Part shown: positions 13,855 to 20,656 of the stretch, piece by piece | Numbering within the stretch: position 1 is the first letter of the stretch | Layout of the letters: every line of letters begins with the position of its first letter | Source of the DNA: a virus | Length of the DNA: 20,945 nt | Reading direction: 5' to 3' (one strand) | IMG/VR virus record: IMGVR_UViG_3300043313_000282 | Coordinates: 1-20,945 of that record | Made by a program: the position numbers and the translations under genes | Notes under the pieces: generated by a model | The model's database searches: none | The model's input: only the letters and a program-made list of their open reading frames with translations | What the model was told of the DNA's origin: nothing

Positions 13855-14322
13855 TTACTTCTCGACGCTGAGTCGGATCATCTCGCCGTGTAGTACGTTC
13901 GCGATGCCATCACAATCCGGTACGTCGCAGTTGATTGCCCAGTTGGGACCGAGGATCATAACGATAGGTTCGGTACCGTCCATGAGTGTGTAGAGGTTCG
14001 TAGGTGCAGCCTGAGTGTCTTCCGAGGATGCGAAGATGCTGATTACCAGGCTACCTTCCTGGCAGCTACCCATATCGAGTGCCTCAGTCAGAGGGTGGAT
14101 GGTAGCGAAGGTACCACATTCGATTCCTCCCGCGGTCAGAGCCGAAGCAATCTGTGTTGCGGCGTAGTACTTGACCGCCTCCGAGGGAACTGCGGAAGGC
14201 TCCACTACGCGGTGCTCGAGCGTTCCTTTACCGTCTTGTGAGGCCTCCCATGCGAAGAGTCCGGAGGTGACAACCGCAGCTCCAATTGCGGTTCCGATCA
14301 AGATCTGCTTGAGGTACTGCAT
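13855..14322 (-). CDS. membrane-anchored extracytoplasmic cysteine protein
   Basis: A 155-aa protein with an N-terminal anchor: QYLKQILIGTAIGAAVVTSG (residues 2-21) is a basic start followed by a hydrophobic helix, either an uncleaved signal anchor or a Sec signal. No lipobox Cys is present. The outside domain has four cysteines (69, 87, 132, 137), enough for two disulfides, in contexts GIECGTF, GSCQEG and NCDVPDC. AAGGAG lies seven bases before the ATG. I know of no enzyme with this pattern; similar small exported domains occur in actinobacteria and their phages. In a phage early operon such a protein might block superinfection or modify the envelope. That is an inference. Confidence 0.65.
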   Translation of the reverse strand: MQYLKQILIGTAIGAAVVTSGLFAWEASQDGKGTLEHRVVEPSAVPSEAVKYYAATQIASALTAGGIECGTFATIHPLTEALDMGSCQEGSLVISIFASSEDTQAAPTNLYTLMDGTEPIVMILGPNWAINCDVPDCDGIANVLHGEMIRLSVEK

Positions 14323-14340
14323 GTTCGAACTCCTTAGGGT

Positions 14341-14393
14341 GTAACAGTGGGGCCCAAGTTTACTAGTGAGTGACTTGGACCCCGACTGAGTTA
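14341..14393. terminator. long hairpin between replication gene and membrane-protein gene
   Basis: GGGGCCCAAGT (14349-14359) pairs with ACTTGGACCCC (14373-14383) with one mismatch. Flanking GTAAC-AGT and ACT-GA-GTTAC extend the stem through 14341-14393 with small bulges. It lies between the stop of the leftward replication gene and the next ribosome-binding site. It may attenuate or terminate transcription, or separate mRNA segments by processing; no clear U-tract is present. Confidence 0.5.
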
Positions 14394-14402
14394 CTATTGG
14401 GG

Positions 14403-16433
14403 CTAACTGTTAGCTTCTCGGTGTGAGACGTTCACGACGATCTTGTCGCCCTTATCTTCAGGGTTCGTGAGTGCCCGGTACTTCGGACGACTATCAGTTC
14501 CCGACTTGACAACCAGACCCAACTCAACTGCCTGCTTCAGTGCATTGTAGAAGGGCGTGTTACTCTTACCCGTCATCTTGAACCACTGCGTCGTGCCCAC
14601 ACCGTCAACTTCTGGTTGCATCTTCCAGAGAGTCGATACAATGTCAGACACCGTAGAAGGGATCTTACTCCCTTGCTCCCCGCTTTCCTCCCCTGTTTGC
14701 TCCCCGGTAGCAATCACAAGAGAAGTACGCTGCTTACCATTAACGTCGAACATCCCATCAACTTCAACGCGCAACACATCGAGGAAGCGATCTGGTGCCT
14801 CCTCGTCATCCTTCTGCTTCGTCACTTCGAGTTTCAAACGTCCGTCACTGGTCTTACCCGATAGACCTAGCTCGGTGTCAATAGCGCCGCCCAGCGTAGA
14901 TGATCCACGACCGCGACTCTTATCTTGGTGTCCTGAGTGGTGCAGGATCAAGACGCACGCACCAGAGATTCGCCGAAGTCTGTCAGCGTTAGCTACTACG
15001 ATGCCCATGTCTCTGGCACCGTTCTCATCAGCACCTGCAGTGGACCTTGCTAGTGTGTCAATCACAATCAATGACGGCTTCAGGATCTCTACGGCCTTGG
15101 CTAAATTCTCTACCTCTTCGGGGTCCGAAAGGTTTGCCGCCATTGGAAGAGCCTTAACTGGTAACCTCCGACCGAGCTCGTTGTGGAATTGCTTCCACGC
15201 ACGAGTACGAACACCGAAGCCCTTTACACCCTCCGCTACGATGTAAAGAACCTGTTCGGCCTTCTGCACCTTATGGCCTTGCCAGTCCTTACCTGTGGCG
15301 ATGTGCATCGACCAGTCGATCGCAAGGAAGCTCTTGCCAACACCCCTGTCAGCAAACAACATCGCGAGCGTGTCACGTACAAGGTAATCCTGGATCAGAT
15401 ACTCTGGGGGATCGAGTGCCTCGATCTCCTCCAAGTCCATCATTAGATCCAGGAAGCTCATACCTGATCGACTCACCTCACTAACTACAGCTTCAGGTAC
15501 CTTAACCTTCTGGTCCTTCGATCCAGTAGCTTGGAATCGCTTGAGTTCGTCGATGTTGTAGATGCCCGAAGGCCAATTGCCTGCTTCACTATAGATATTC
15601 GCTACACCACAGTTGATGTGACCAATCGATGCACTCGTGTGGTAACCTTCGTAGCCGCTGTGTGCTAGCTCCACACAATATGCTTCGCGATCCCACTTAG
15701 TGCCCTTGCGAAGGACTGGATGGTGCCATCCATTCGACATCAGGAAGTCCACCGACTTCAAGGTGTCTGCGTCAACCTTCGTGCGGTCGAAGTCTACACT
15801 CTCACGAGTACGTGCACCCGTATTGGCCAACTTGCCTGCTAGCCAACCAGGCCAATCTGCACACTCTTCGAGCGGTACCTCAAGCCTGTAGGTACCAGCA
15901 TCAGTTGTTACACCTGGTGCGACTACCAACAGCTTGTCGGCTGCGATATCAATACACTCAGGCCACCCAGGTACATCGGCTCGCCGACCTACAAAGGTAT
16001 CAAAGGTCTTCTTGAACCAGATGTGCCTACCACCCGAAGGCGTACGTGTTATTGTAGTGTGCGGAAGCTTCCCGTAGGTTGCCTCCAACTCAACGAGCTG
16101 GTCTGAACCGTGACTCCCGTGACGTCCCTTTCCCTCGAAGCGACAGTTCCCGGGTCCTGCGTCCTCGTCTCGGTCCAGCGGCTTGCACTTGTCGTCGACG
16201 TCGAGAATAACGTACCCTGCCGGTCCGACGACCAAGCCTACACCACACTGACCATTTGCGAAGCTGAAGAGTCTTGCCAACTCAGTCAGGTCAGTAGTAG
16301 CATCGTTGTGACCCTTCCCACCCTTATCCCTCGGAATCAACGGTGCCTTATTCCGCCCGAGAGGAAGTGACGGGATGTTGTACTTAGTAACGAACTCCTG
16401 CGCGAGAGCGAGGGATTGCTTCGTTGACTGCAT
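14403..16433 (-). CDS. primase-polymerase (AEP) / RecA-like helicase replication protein
   Basis: A 676-aa fusion that probably primes and unwinds the phage genome. The N-terminal primase-polymerase domain (~5-200) has the metal motif DVD (78-80), SGGRH (133-137) and a later acidic strand IDIAAD with Asp162, as in bifunctional primase-polymerase proteins. Between the first two motifs is an unusually long charged insert (~82-111) that contains a 21-bp repeat copy (codons 99-105). The second half is an AAA_25/RepA-like RecA fold: Walker A ADRGVGKS (361-368), Walker B LIVID ending at Asp459, and ILHHSG with His498-His499. The last ~90 residues look like a winged-helix region. GAGGAGG lies seven bases before ATG 16433. 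It is the only replication gene seen, so host polymerase is presumably needed for elongation. Confidence 0.9.
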   Translation of the reverse strand: MQSTKQSLALAQEFVTKYNIPSLPLGRNKAPLIPRDKGGKGHNDATTDLTELARLFSFANGQCGVGLVVGPAGYVILDVDDKCKPLDRDEDAGPGNCRFEGKGRHGSHGSDQLVELEATYGKLPHTTITRTPSGGRHIWFKKTFDTFVGRRADVPGWPECIDIAADKLLVVAPGVTTDAGTYRLEVPLEECADWPGWLAGKLANTGARTRESVDFDRTKVDADTLKSVDFLMSNGWHHPVLRKGTKWDREAYCVELAHSGYEGYHTSASIGHINCGVANIYSEAGNWPSGIYNIDELKRFQATGSKDQKVKVPEAVVSEVSRSGMSFLDLMMDLEEIEALDPPEYLIQDYLVRDTLAMLFADRGVGKSFLAIDWSMHIATGKDWQGHKVQKAEQVLYIVAEGVKGFGVRTRAWKQFHNELGRRLPVKALPMAANLSDPEEVENLAKAVEILKPSLIVIDTLARSTAGADENGARDMGIVVANADRLRRISGACVLILHHSGHQDKSRGRGSSTLGGAIDTELGLSGKTSDGRLKLEVTKQKDDEEAPDRFLDVLRVEVDGMFDVNGKQRTSLVIATGEQTGEESGEQGSKIPSTVSDIVSTLWKMQPEVDGVGTTQWFKMTGKSNTPFYNALKQAVELGLVVKSGTDSRPKYRALTNPEDKGDKIVVNVSHREANS
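16120..16140 (-). repeat. coding copy of the 21-bp exact repeat
   Basis: These bases match 13822-13842 exactly and differ on both flanks. They encode residues 99-105 of the replication protein, within the insert separating two primase motifs. Both copies have the same orientation and are 2298 bp apart. Confidence 0.75.
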
Positions 16434-16460
16434 TACTTGACCTCCTCACGCAGGAACGTA

Positions 16461-16709
16461 CTAGTTGCCCTCAGGCTTGAAGAACTTGATCTCGACAGAA
16501 GAAGCCTTCAGAGACGTCTTGGCCTTCAGACCTCGTTCACGTGCTACTGCGTGAACGTAGACACGCAAGCTCGCCGAAGTGCAGGTGTAGTCCACACCTC
16601 GCGCAAGTACCACCTTCTTGTCCTCCTCCAAACTGAGTCGAATCCACTCGTCCCAGTCGTACTTCTGTTGGCCTCTTCCATCGGATACTTCGCCTGTAGA
16701 ACTCTTCAC
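16461..16709 (-). CDS. hypothetical 82-aa protein, first gene of leftward operon
   Basis: A small basic protein starting with GTG behind a strong AAGGAGG (four-base spacing). It contains YDWDEWIRLSLEEDKK, a central GVDYTCTSASLRVYVHAVAR and a C-terminal strand VEIKFFKPEG. The middle helix after Thr-Cys-Thr-Ser and the basic composition are compatible with a small nucleic-acid-binding protein. I recall similar short proteins beside replication genes in actinophages, without known function. It is first in the leftward transcript, 27 bases before the replication gene, so it is probably early. A DNA-binding or replication-accessory role is an inference. Confidence 0.65.
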   Translation of the reverse strand: MKSSTGEVSDGRGQQKYDWDEWIRLSLEEDKKVVLARGVDYTCTSASLRVYVHAVARERGLKAKTSLKASSVEIKFFKPEGN

Positions 16710-16733
16710 TTTGCCTCCTTTGTTTTTCTTTTC

Positions 16734-16760
16734 CTTATACTATAATTATACATTAGGCAA
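16734..16760 (-). promoter_or_regulatory. leftward promoter region
   Basis: Read on the minus strand the sequence holds TATAATTATAGTATAAG. TATAAT occupies 16750-16745, and further possible -10 boxes end at 16739 and 16734. The -35 is poor: TTTGCC stands 16 bases before TATAAG, and TAGCTT 17 before TATAAT. It lies 25-40 bases upstream of the first leftward gene, so this is the expected place for its promoter, but the exact start is uncertain. Confidence 0.45.
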
Positions 16761-16772
16761 AGAGCTAAAGCT

Positions 16773-16814
16773 AGATGTTCATCTGAAATTTCTTTGTCTC
16801 CGAGATGTTCGTCT
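16773..16814. repeat. paired operator-like palindromes AGATGTTCRTCT
   Basis: AGATGTTCATCT (16773-16784) and AGATGTTCGTCT (16803-16814) differ by one base. Each is an imperfect inverted repeat of AGATG or AGA(C/T)G arms around TT, and they start 30 bp apart, about three helical turns. The second is flanked by CC and GG, extending its dyad. The spacing and location by the leftward promoter suggest binding sites for a dimeric regulator. Confidence 0.55.
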
Positions 16815-16967
16815 CGGTTGTCCTGTATCGTCAATGCTACCTTTGCTTTTTACTCCCTTAGATATAACTACCGGTAGGTAGTACTGGTAGCTAGTAGGGA
16901 GGGTAGGGTAGTCCGGGAGTATCCCGTATGCAGGACGAGCGATGAGAAAATACCTTTAATGACGTAC

Positions 16968-16997
16968 TTGTGGTATCTAAGTGTTACCTTATATACT
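16968..16997 (+). promoter_or_regulatory. rightward promoter for virion operon
   Basis: TTGTGG (16968-16973) and TATACT (16992-16997) are separated by 18 bases, a good sigma-70-type pair. TATATA two bases earlier is an alternative -10. The transcript would start near 17004, about 50 bases before the first rightward gene. It is the best promoter match I found in the window and stands at the head of the terminase-to-fibre operon. Confidence 0.6.
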
Positions 16998-17052
16998 TGG
17001 GGTAGCAGGATGTAGGAAATGGTCCACATGCCTGACGATGAAGGAGAATGAC

Positions 17053-17361
17053 ATGACATTCGAAGAGCAGGTTGCACGTGGTGAGTACATCCACGAGGTC
17101 AACAAGGCGCTGACGATCCTGAAGAGCGTTCGCAAGCTGGGTGGCAAGGGTGTCTCGACCGAAGAGCGTGAGGCAGTCACCAAGGCTGTCAGTGACATCG
17201 AAGAGGCGTTCACCACGAAGGTCACCAACGGTTCGCCGATCATTAAGTTCAATCGAGGTGAAGGTAAGACCGTGGTGGTGTCGGTGAAGGGCTACGGCGT
17301 TCCGTTCACCGTTGACCTGGACGAGCTAGAAGCTAAGGGTACTCTTGCAGTCGCCTTCTAG
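17053..17361 (+). CDS. hypothetical 102-aa protein, first rightward gene
   Basis: A small protein of unknown function opening the rightward operon. AAGGAG lies six bases before ATG 17053, which decides the start; an in-frame ATG at 17038 would put that site inside the gene. Residues 1-60 look helical and charged (FEEQVARGEYIHEVNKALT, STEEREAVTKAVSDIEEAF). Residues 60-102 look like three strands (PIIKFNRGEGKTVVVSVKGYG, FTVDLDELEAKG). There is no membrane segment. An inverted repeat AGCTAGAAG/CTTCTAGCT (17324-17332 with 17355-17363) spans its stop. Position before the terminase suggests a packaging or regulatory accessory, but this is not shown. Confidence 0.65.
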   Translation: MTFEEQVARGEYIHEVNKALTILKSVRKLGGKGVSTEEREAVTKAVSDIEEAFTTKVTNGSPIIKFNRGEGKTVVVSVKGYGVPFTVDLDELEAKGTLAVAF

Positions 17362-17363
17362 CT
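17324..17363 (+). other. inverted repeat over the stop of the first rightward gene
   Basis: A perfect 9-bp inverted repeat AGCTAGAAG/CTTCTAGCT, with a 22-base loop, includes the TAG stop. It could be an attenuator between the first gene and the terminase genes, or a protein-binding dyad. There is no U-tract. Confidence 0.4.
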
Positions 17364-17428
17364 AAAGCTACCATGAACACGTAGTTCGGAAGGCTTTCAG
17401 TAATTCAGAATCTTCGAGGGTGGTGACC

Positions 17429-17869
17429 ATGAGCGACGTCGATGATGCAGCATTCACTCGAAAGTACGGTCGTGGTCACCGGAAGCTTGCGATGGTCCGT
17501 GAGTGTGCAGAAGCCAAGCTCTCGTGGGTAGACATTGCAGGCAAGTACAACATCTCGGTCCAGCGCCTCTACCGATTCAGGGAAGAGAACGCGGAAGCGA
17601 TTGCCGAGATCAAGTCGAACGTCGACGACGCTATGGCTGGACTCTGGATTGCTCAGAAGCACAACCGTGTAGCCGAGTACCAATCCCATTCCGAGCTCGT
17701 TGATGAACTCATTGCGGCCGGTGCAGAGCAGCCTCAGGTCCTGTTGAAGGTAGCCCAGTCGGCTCTTCGTGGTGTGGCCGAAGAGTTGGGTCAGCTGAGT
17801 CCTAGGGACAACTCCGAGCGTACGCAGGTCGATGTCCGCATCGTTGGAGTCGACAGTGATGCCTTGTGA
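17429..17869 (+). CDS. terS: terminase small subunit
   Basis: A 146-aa DNA-recognition subunit of the packaging motor. An N-terminal helix-turn-helix is visible as SWVDIAGKYNISVQRLYRFR (about residues 32-51). Helical regions follow: an acidic VDDAMAGLWIAQKHNRVAEY and a likely oligomerising VLLKVAQSALRGVAEELGQL. Length and layout suit TerS proteins that form rings on cos or pac DNA. ATG 17429 has GAGGG eight bases upstream; a GTG at 17420 would add three residues. The stop overlaps the TerL start (GTGA). The call rests on the HTH plus immediate adjacency to TerL. Confidence 0.8.
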   Translation: MSDVDDAAFTRKYGRGHRKLAMVRECAEAKLSWVDIAGKYNISVQRLYRFREENAEAIAEIKSNVDDAMAGLWIAQKHNRVAEYQSHSELVDELIAAGAEQPQVLLKVAQSALRGVAEELGQLSPRDNSERTQVDVRIVGVDSDAL

Positions 17870-19176
17870 CGATCACCCTCGAGAAGGTCTTTGCTCCACG
17901 AGGTACTGCACGTGATATCTTTTATACGCGTAAGCCAGAGGTCCTGGTAGCTGGTCCGGCTGGCACCGGTAAGTCACGTGGCATCCTCGAGAAGTTGAAC
18001 GCCCTCGCCATCAAGTACCCTGGCATGCGTGGACTGATCGTCCGTCACACTGCCATCTCATTGACCAACACTGCAATGGTAACGTTCAAGCAGTGGGTGA
18101 TCCCGGAGCAGTTGGCTAGCGAGTCGGTCAAGTGGTTCAGTGGCTCAGGGAGTACGCCTCCAGGGTTCCAGTACAGCAACGGGTCGACGATCGAGACCGG
18201 TGGCATGGACAAGCCGTCGAAGATCATGTCGTCGGAGTACGACTTCATCTACGTGATGGAGGCTACCGAGCTTACTGAGAACGCCTGGGAGATGCTGGGC
18301 ACTCGGTTGCGTAACGGTGTCATGCCGTACCAGCAGCTCATGGCAGACTGCAACCCTGACTCGGACGTACACTGGTTGAACGTGCGGTGTGCCAAGGGTA
18401 AGACGGTGATGCTGAACAGTCGGCACGAGGAGAATCCGAGACTGTACGACGACGAAGGCAACGTGACCCTTGAGGGAGCTCCGTACATGGAGCGTCTCGA
18501 CAACCTCACGGGAGTCCGGAAGCTTCGCCTGCGTGACGGTATCTGGGCTGGTGCTGAGGGTCAGATCTACGACGAGTTCGATCCAAGCCTTCACATTGTC
18601 GAACCGTTCGAGATTCCTAGTAGCTGGCGACGCAAGTGGTCCGTCGACTTCGGTATGACCAATCCGTTCGTGCTCCAGTGCTGGGCTATCGATCCCGACG
18701 GTCGAATGTACCTATACAGAGAGATCTATAGGTCACAGCGTCTGGTGGAGGATCACGCTCGGGACATCCTCGCACTAGTCACGGACGCCAAGGGTAACTG
18801 GACTGAGCCTCAGCCGTCCGGTGTCGTGTGTGACCATGATGCAGAGGGCCGAGCTACCTTCCAGCGTCACGCTCACCTTGGAACTGTGCCAGCACACAAG
18901 GCCGTCTCCGATGGTATCCAGATGGTGCAGTCAAGGTTCCGTCGTGCGAAGGATGGTAAGCCTCGCATCTTCTTCTTCCGCAATGCTGTCGTGCAGATCG
19001 ATCAGCTTCTGGTAGATGCGAAGAAGCCTACGTCGACCGTCGCAGAGTTGCCTGGCTACATCTGGGATAAGAAGAAGGATGCACCGCTCAAACTTAACGA
19101 CCACGGTTCCGATGCCATGCGATACGCCGTCGTGGACGAGGACCTCCACGGCATCACGAGAGTGAGGTTCGCATGA
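17866..19176 (+). CDS. terL: terminase large subunit
   Basis: The 436-aa ATPase-nuclease that cuts and pumps DNA into proheads. Walker A is GPAGTGKS (30-37). The Walker B strand is DFIYVMEA (126-133) with the catalytic Glu132 preceded by Met instead of the commoner Asp. Residues ~260-420 form the RNase H-like nuclease, with metal-binding Asp261 (WSVDFGMTNPF), Asp323/Asp325 (CDHDAEGR) and Asp416 (HGSDAMRYAV). It starts with GTG overlapping the TerS stop and ends overlapping the next ATG. All active-site elements are intact and the length is normal for a compact TerL. Packaging mode (cos or headful) cannot be read from this sequence. Confidence 0.95.
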   Translation: MTITLEKVFAPRGTARDIFYTRKPEVLVAGPAGTGKSRGILEKLNALAIKYPGMRGLIVRHTAISLTNTAMVTFKQWVIPEQLASESVKWFSGSGSTPPGFQYSNGSTIETGGMDKPSKIMSSEYDFIYVMEATELTENAWEMLGTRLRNGVMPYQQLMADCNPDSDVHWLNVRCAKGKTVMLNSRHEENPRLYDDEGNVTLEGAPYMERLDNLTGVRKLRLRDGIWAGAEGQIYDEFDPSLHIVEPFEIPSSWRRKWSVDFGMTNPFVLQCWAIDPDGRMYLYREIYRSQRLVEDHARDILALVTDAKGNWTEPQPSGVVCDHDAEGRATFQRHAHLGTVPAHKAVSDGIQMVQSRFRRAKDGKPRIFFFRNAVVQIDQLLVDAKKPTSTVAELPGYIWDKKKDAPLKLNDHGSDAMRYAVVDEDLHGITRVRFA

Positions 19177-19445
19177 CAGCAGGACCCTTTGGTCTCGCCT
19201 GGACGGATGGTCGTCGGGCTCATGACATTGCAGCACGACGTAAGCGTCGACAGGCTCTGTTGGTTACCTTCGTAGCTTTCCTTGGACGTACACTGCCGAG
19301 GTGGAAGAAGGTTCGTACTACGTCGATGCAGGTTACTGCGTTCGCGTTCCTGGACTACGCAGCATGGCATGCAGGACTGATCTGGGGCTGTATTGCCATC
19401 GGCGTGTCGCTACTCGTCCTGGAATACTTGGGAGGTGATCGGTAA
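19173..19445 (+). CDS. small membrane protein between terminase and portal
   Basis: A 90-aa protein starting on the TerL stop (ATGA). A basic N-terminal region (RRAHDIAARRKRRQ) is followed by a hydrophobic run ALLVTFVAFLG (about 28-38). Then come MQVTAFAFLDYAAWHAGL and IWGCIAIGVSLLVLEYLG (about 52-87), probably two or three membrane passes. Small membrane proteins occupy this slot in various actinophages, with no function known to me. Because no holin is otherwise recognisable, this is one candidate for lysis timing, although its place in the head operon is unusual for that. An alternative is anchoring head assembly or packaging at the membrane. Confidence 0.7.
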   Translation: MTAGPFGLAWTDGRRAHDIAARRKRRQALLVTFVAFLGRTLPRWKKVRTTSMQVTAFAFLDYAAWHAGLIWGCIAIGVSLLVLEYLGGDR

Positions 19446-20656
19446 TGCGTAGTCTCATCGGTACCATTGTTAACAAGGCTCCCGTACCGTTCACTGGTAG
19501 CAGTCAGGCCTTCTCGAGTTGGTTCGGTGGTGGAGGTAACGGTAGGGCTTCTCAGCTGGCAGCAATGGGAGCAAGTGCGACATTGTTTTCCATTGTTAAC
19601 CGTACCTCAACGGCTACCGCGGCTGAGCAGTGGCACCTACACCGTAAGACGAACAACCCGTCGGACGTGTGTACCGAGTGCGACTGCACAGGTGTTCAGA
19701 ACGTAGAGAAGCATGCAGCGTTGACGGTCATCAACAAGCCGAACGACTTCTTCACTCGCCAAGAGCTCTTCGAGGCTGGACAGCAGCACGTCGATCTGAC
19801 CGGTGAGAGCTGGACGGTTATCTACCGTGTCGGTGAGGTTCCGTACGAGCTGTGGAACATTCGTCCTGACCGAGTTACGGTCGTGGAGAACGAGTCGCAG
19901 TTCCTAATCGGGTACATCTATACGGACCCTGATGGCAAGGAGCATCCCATCCGTAAGGAGGACATGCTCAGCATTCGGATGCCGAACCCTACCGATCCCT
20001 ATCGGGGTATGGGTCCTGTGCAGACTCTTCTTGACCAGATCGGATCCTCGAAGCTCGCAGCACAGTACCAGAAGCACTTCTTCGCTAACGGTGCGCGACC
20101 TGGTGCAGTGATCAAGCTGAGTCGTCGTCTGTCGGATCCCGAGTTCGATCAGCTCGTGTCTAGGTACAACGCTAACCACCGAGGCGTGGCCAACACGAAC
20201 CGTACAGCGTTCCTCGAAGAGGGTGACTTCATCGATGTCAAGCCGTACACGATCGCGGACATGCAGTTCGTCGAGTCCGCGAACCTGAACCGTGACACGA
20301 TCCTCCTGGCTTACGGGATGAGCAAGTTTGCAGTCGGTGTTGTTGACGATGTGAACAGAGCAACTGCCGAAGCTTCGAAGGCTTGGTTCGGTGAGACGAT
20401 CACTGTACCTCGACTGGACCGATGGAAGGGAATGTTGAACAATGACTTCCTTCCTCAGTTCCCTGGGTACCAGTACGACCTCGAGTTCGTCTACTCCAAC
20501 CCTGTCCCCGCCGATCGTGAGGCGGACAGGGCAGATAAGGAGACGACGACTCGGATCTACATCGACTTAATCAATGCAGGTTGTGACCCAACAGAGGCCG
20601 CGGCGTATGCCGGGCTGCCTCCCATGACTGTAATGCGACAGGAGGTAGCAGCATGA
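19445..20656 (+). CDS. HK97-family portal protein
   Basis: A 403-aa portal subunit, the dodecameric ring through which DNA enters and leaves the head. Family-like features are the N-terminal helices before residue 60, PNDFFTRQELFEAGQQHVDL, and SWTVIYRVGEVPYELWNIRP. They continue with MPNPTDPYRGMGPVQTLLDQ, the clip and stem region around FFANGARPGAVIKLSRRLSD, and a C-terminal helix with ADKETTTRIYIDLINAG. A Cys cluster C76-x2-C79-x-C81 near His64 and His66 is unusual for a portal. The start overlaps the preceding stop (TAATG), with GGGAGGTGA upstream, and the end overlaps the protease start (ATGA). The family call is firm from these segments and gene order. Confidence 0.9.
   Translation: MRSLIGTIVNKAPVPFTGSSQAFSSWFGGGGNGRASQLAAMGASATLFSIVNRTSTATAAEQWHLHRKTNNPSDVCTECDCTGVQNVEKHAALTVINKPNDFFTRQELFEAGQQHVDLTGESWTVIYRVGEVPYELWNIRPDRVTVVENESQFLIGYIYTDPDGKEHPIRKEDMLSIRMPNPTDPYRGMGPVQTLLDQIGSSKLAAQYQKHFFANGARPGAVIKLSRRLSDPEFDQLVSRYNANHRGVANTNRTAFLEEGDFIDVKPYTIADMQFVESANLNRDTILLAYGMSKFAVGVVDDVNRATAEASKAWFGETITVPRLDRWKGMLNNDFLPQFPGYQYDLEFVYSNPVPADREADRADKETTTRIYIDLINAGCDPTEAAAYAGLPPMTVMRQEVAA

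Larger units (their letters stand above)
16710..17052. promoter_or_regulatory. divergent regulatory region, possible replication origin
   Basis: A 343-bp gene-free region separates the operons. Its left end is AT-rich (16727-16757) with overlapping TATAAT-like boxes for leftward transcription. Next come two near-identical 12-bp palindromes, then a GGTAG-rich segment with the perfect palindrome CTACCGGTAG (16868-16877) and more GGTAG copies to about 16910. A hairpin CGGGA-GTA-TCCCG (16914-16926) and the rightward promoter follow. Paired palindromes, an AT-rich block and closeness to the primase-helicase gene could mark repressor sites, an origin, or both. The GGTAG repeats are not regular enough to call iterons with confidence. 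Confidence 0.55.

Noticed and set aside
13579-14322. Toxin-antitoxin or immunity module
   Set aside because: The small genes are grouped like an accessory cassette, but no toxin, antitoxin or repressor motif is visible. Naming such a system would be guesswork.
16618-16881. 87-aa plus-strand frame crossing the divergent region
   Set aside because: It overlaps the 82-aa minus-strand gene and the leftward promoter. Its hydrophobic stretch comes from the T-rich complement of the ribosome-binding region.
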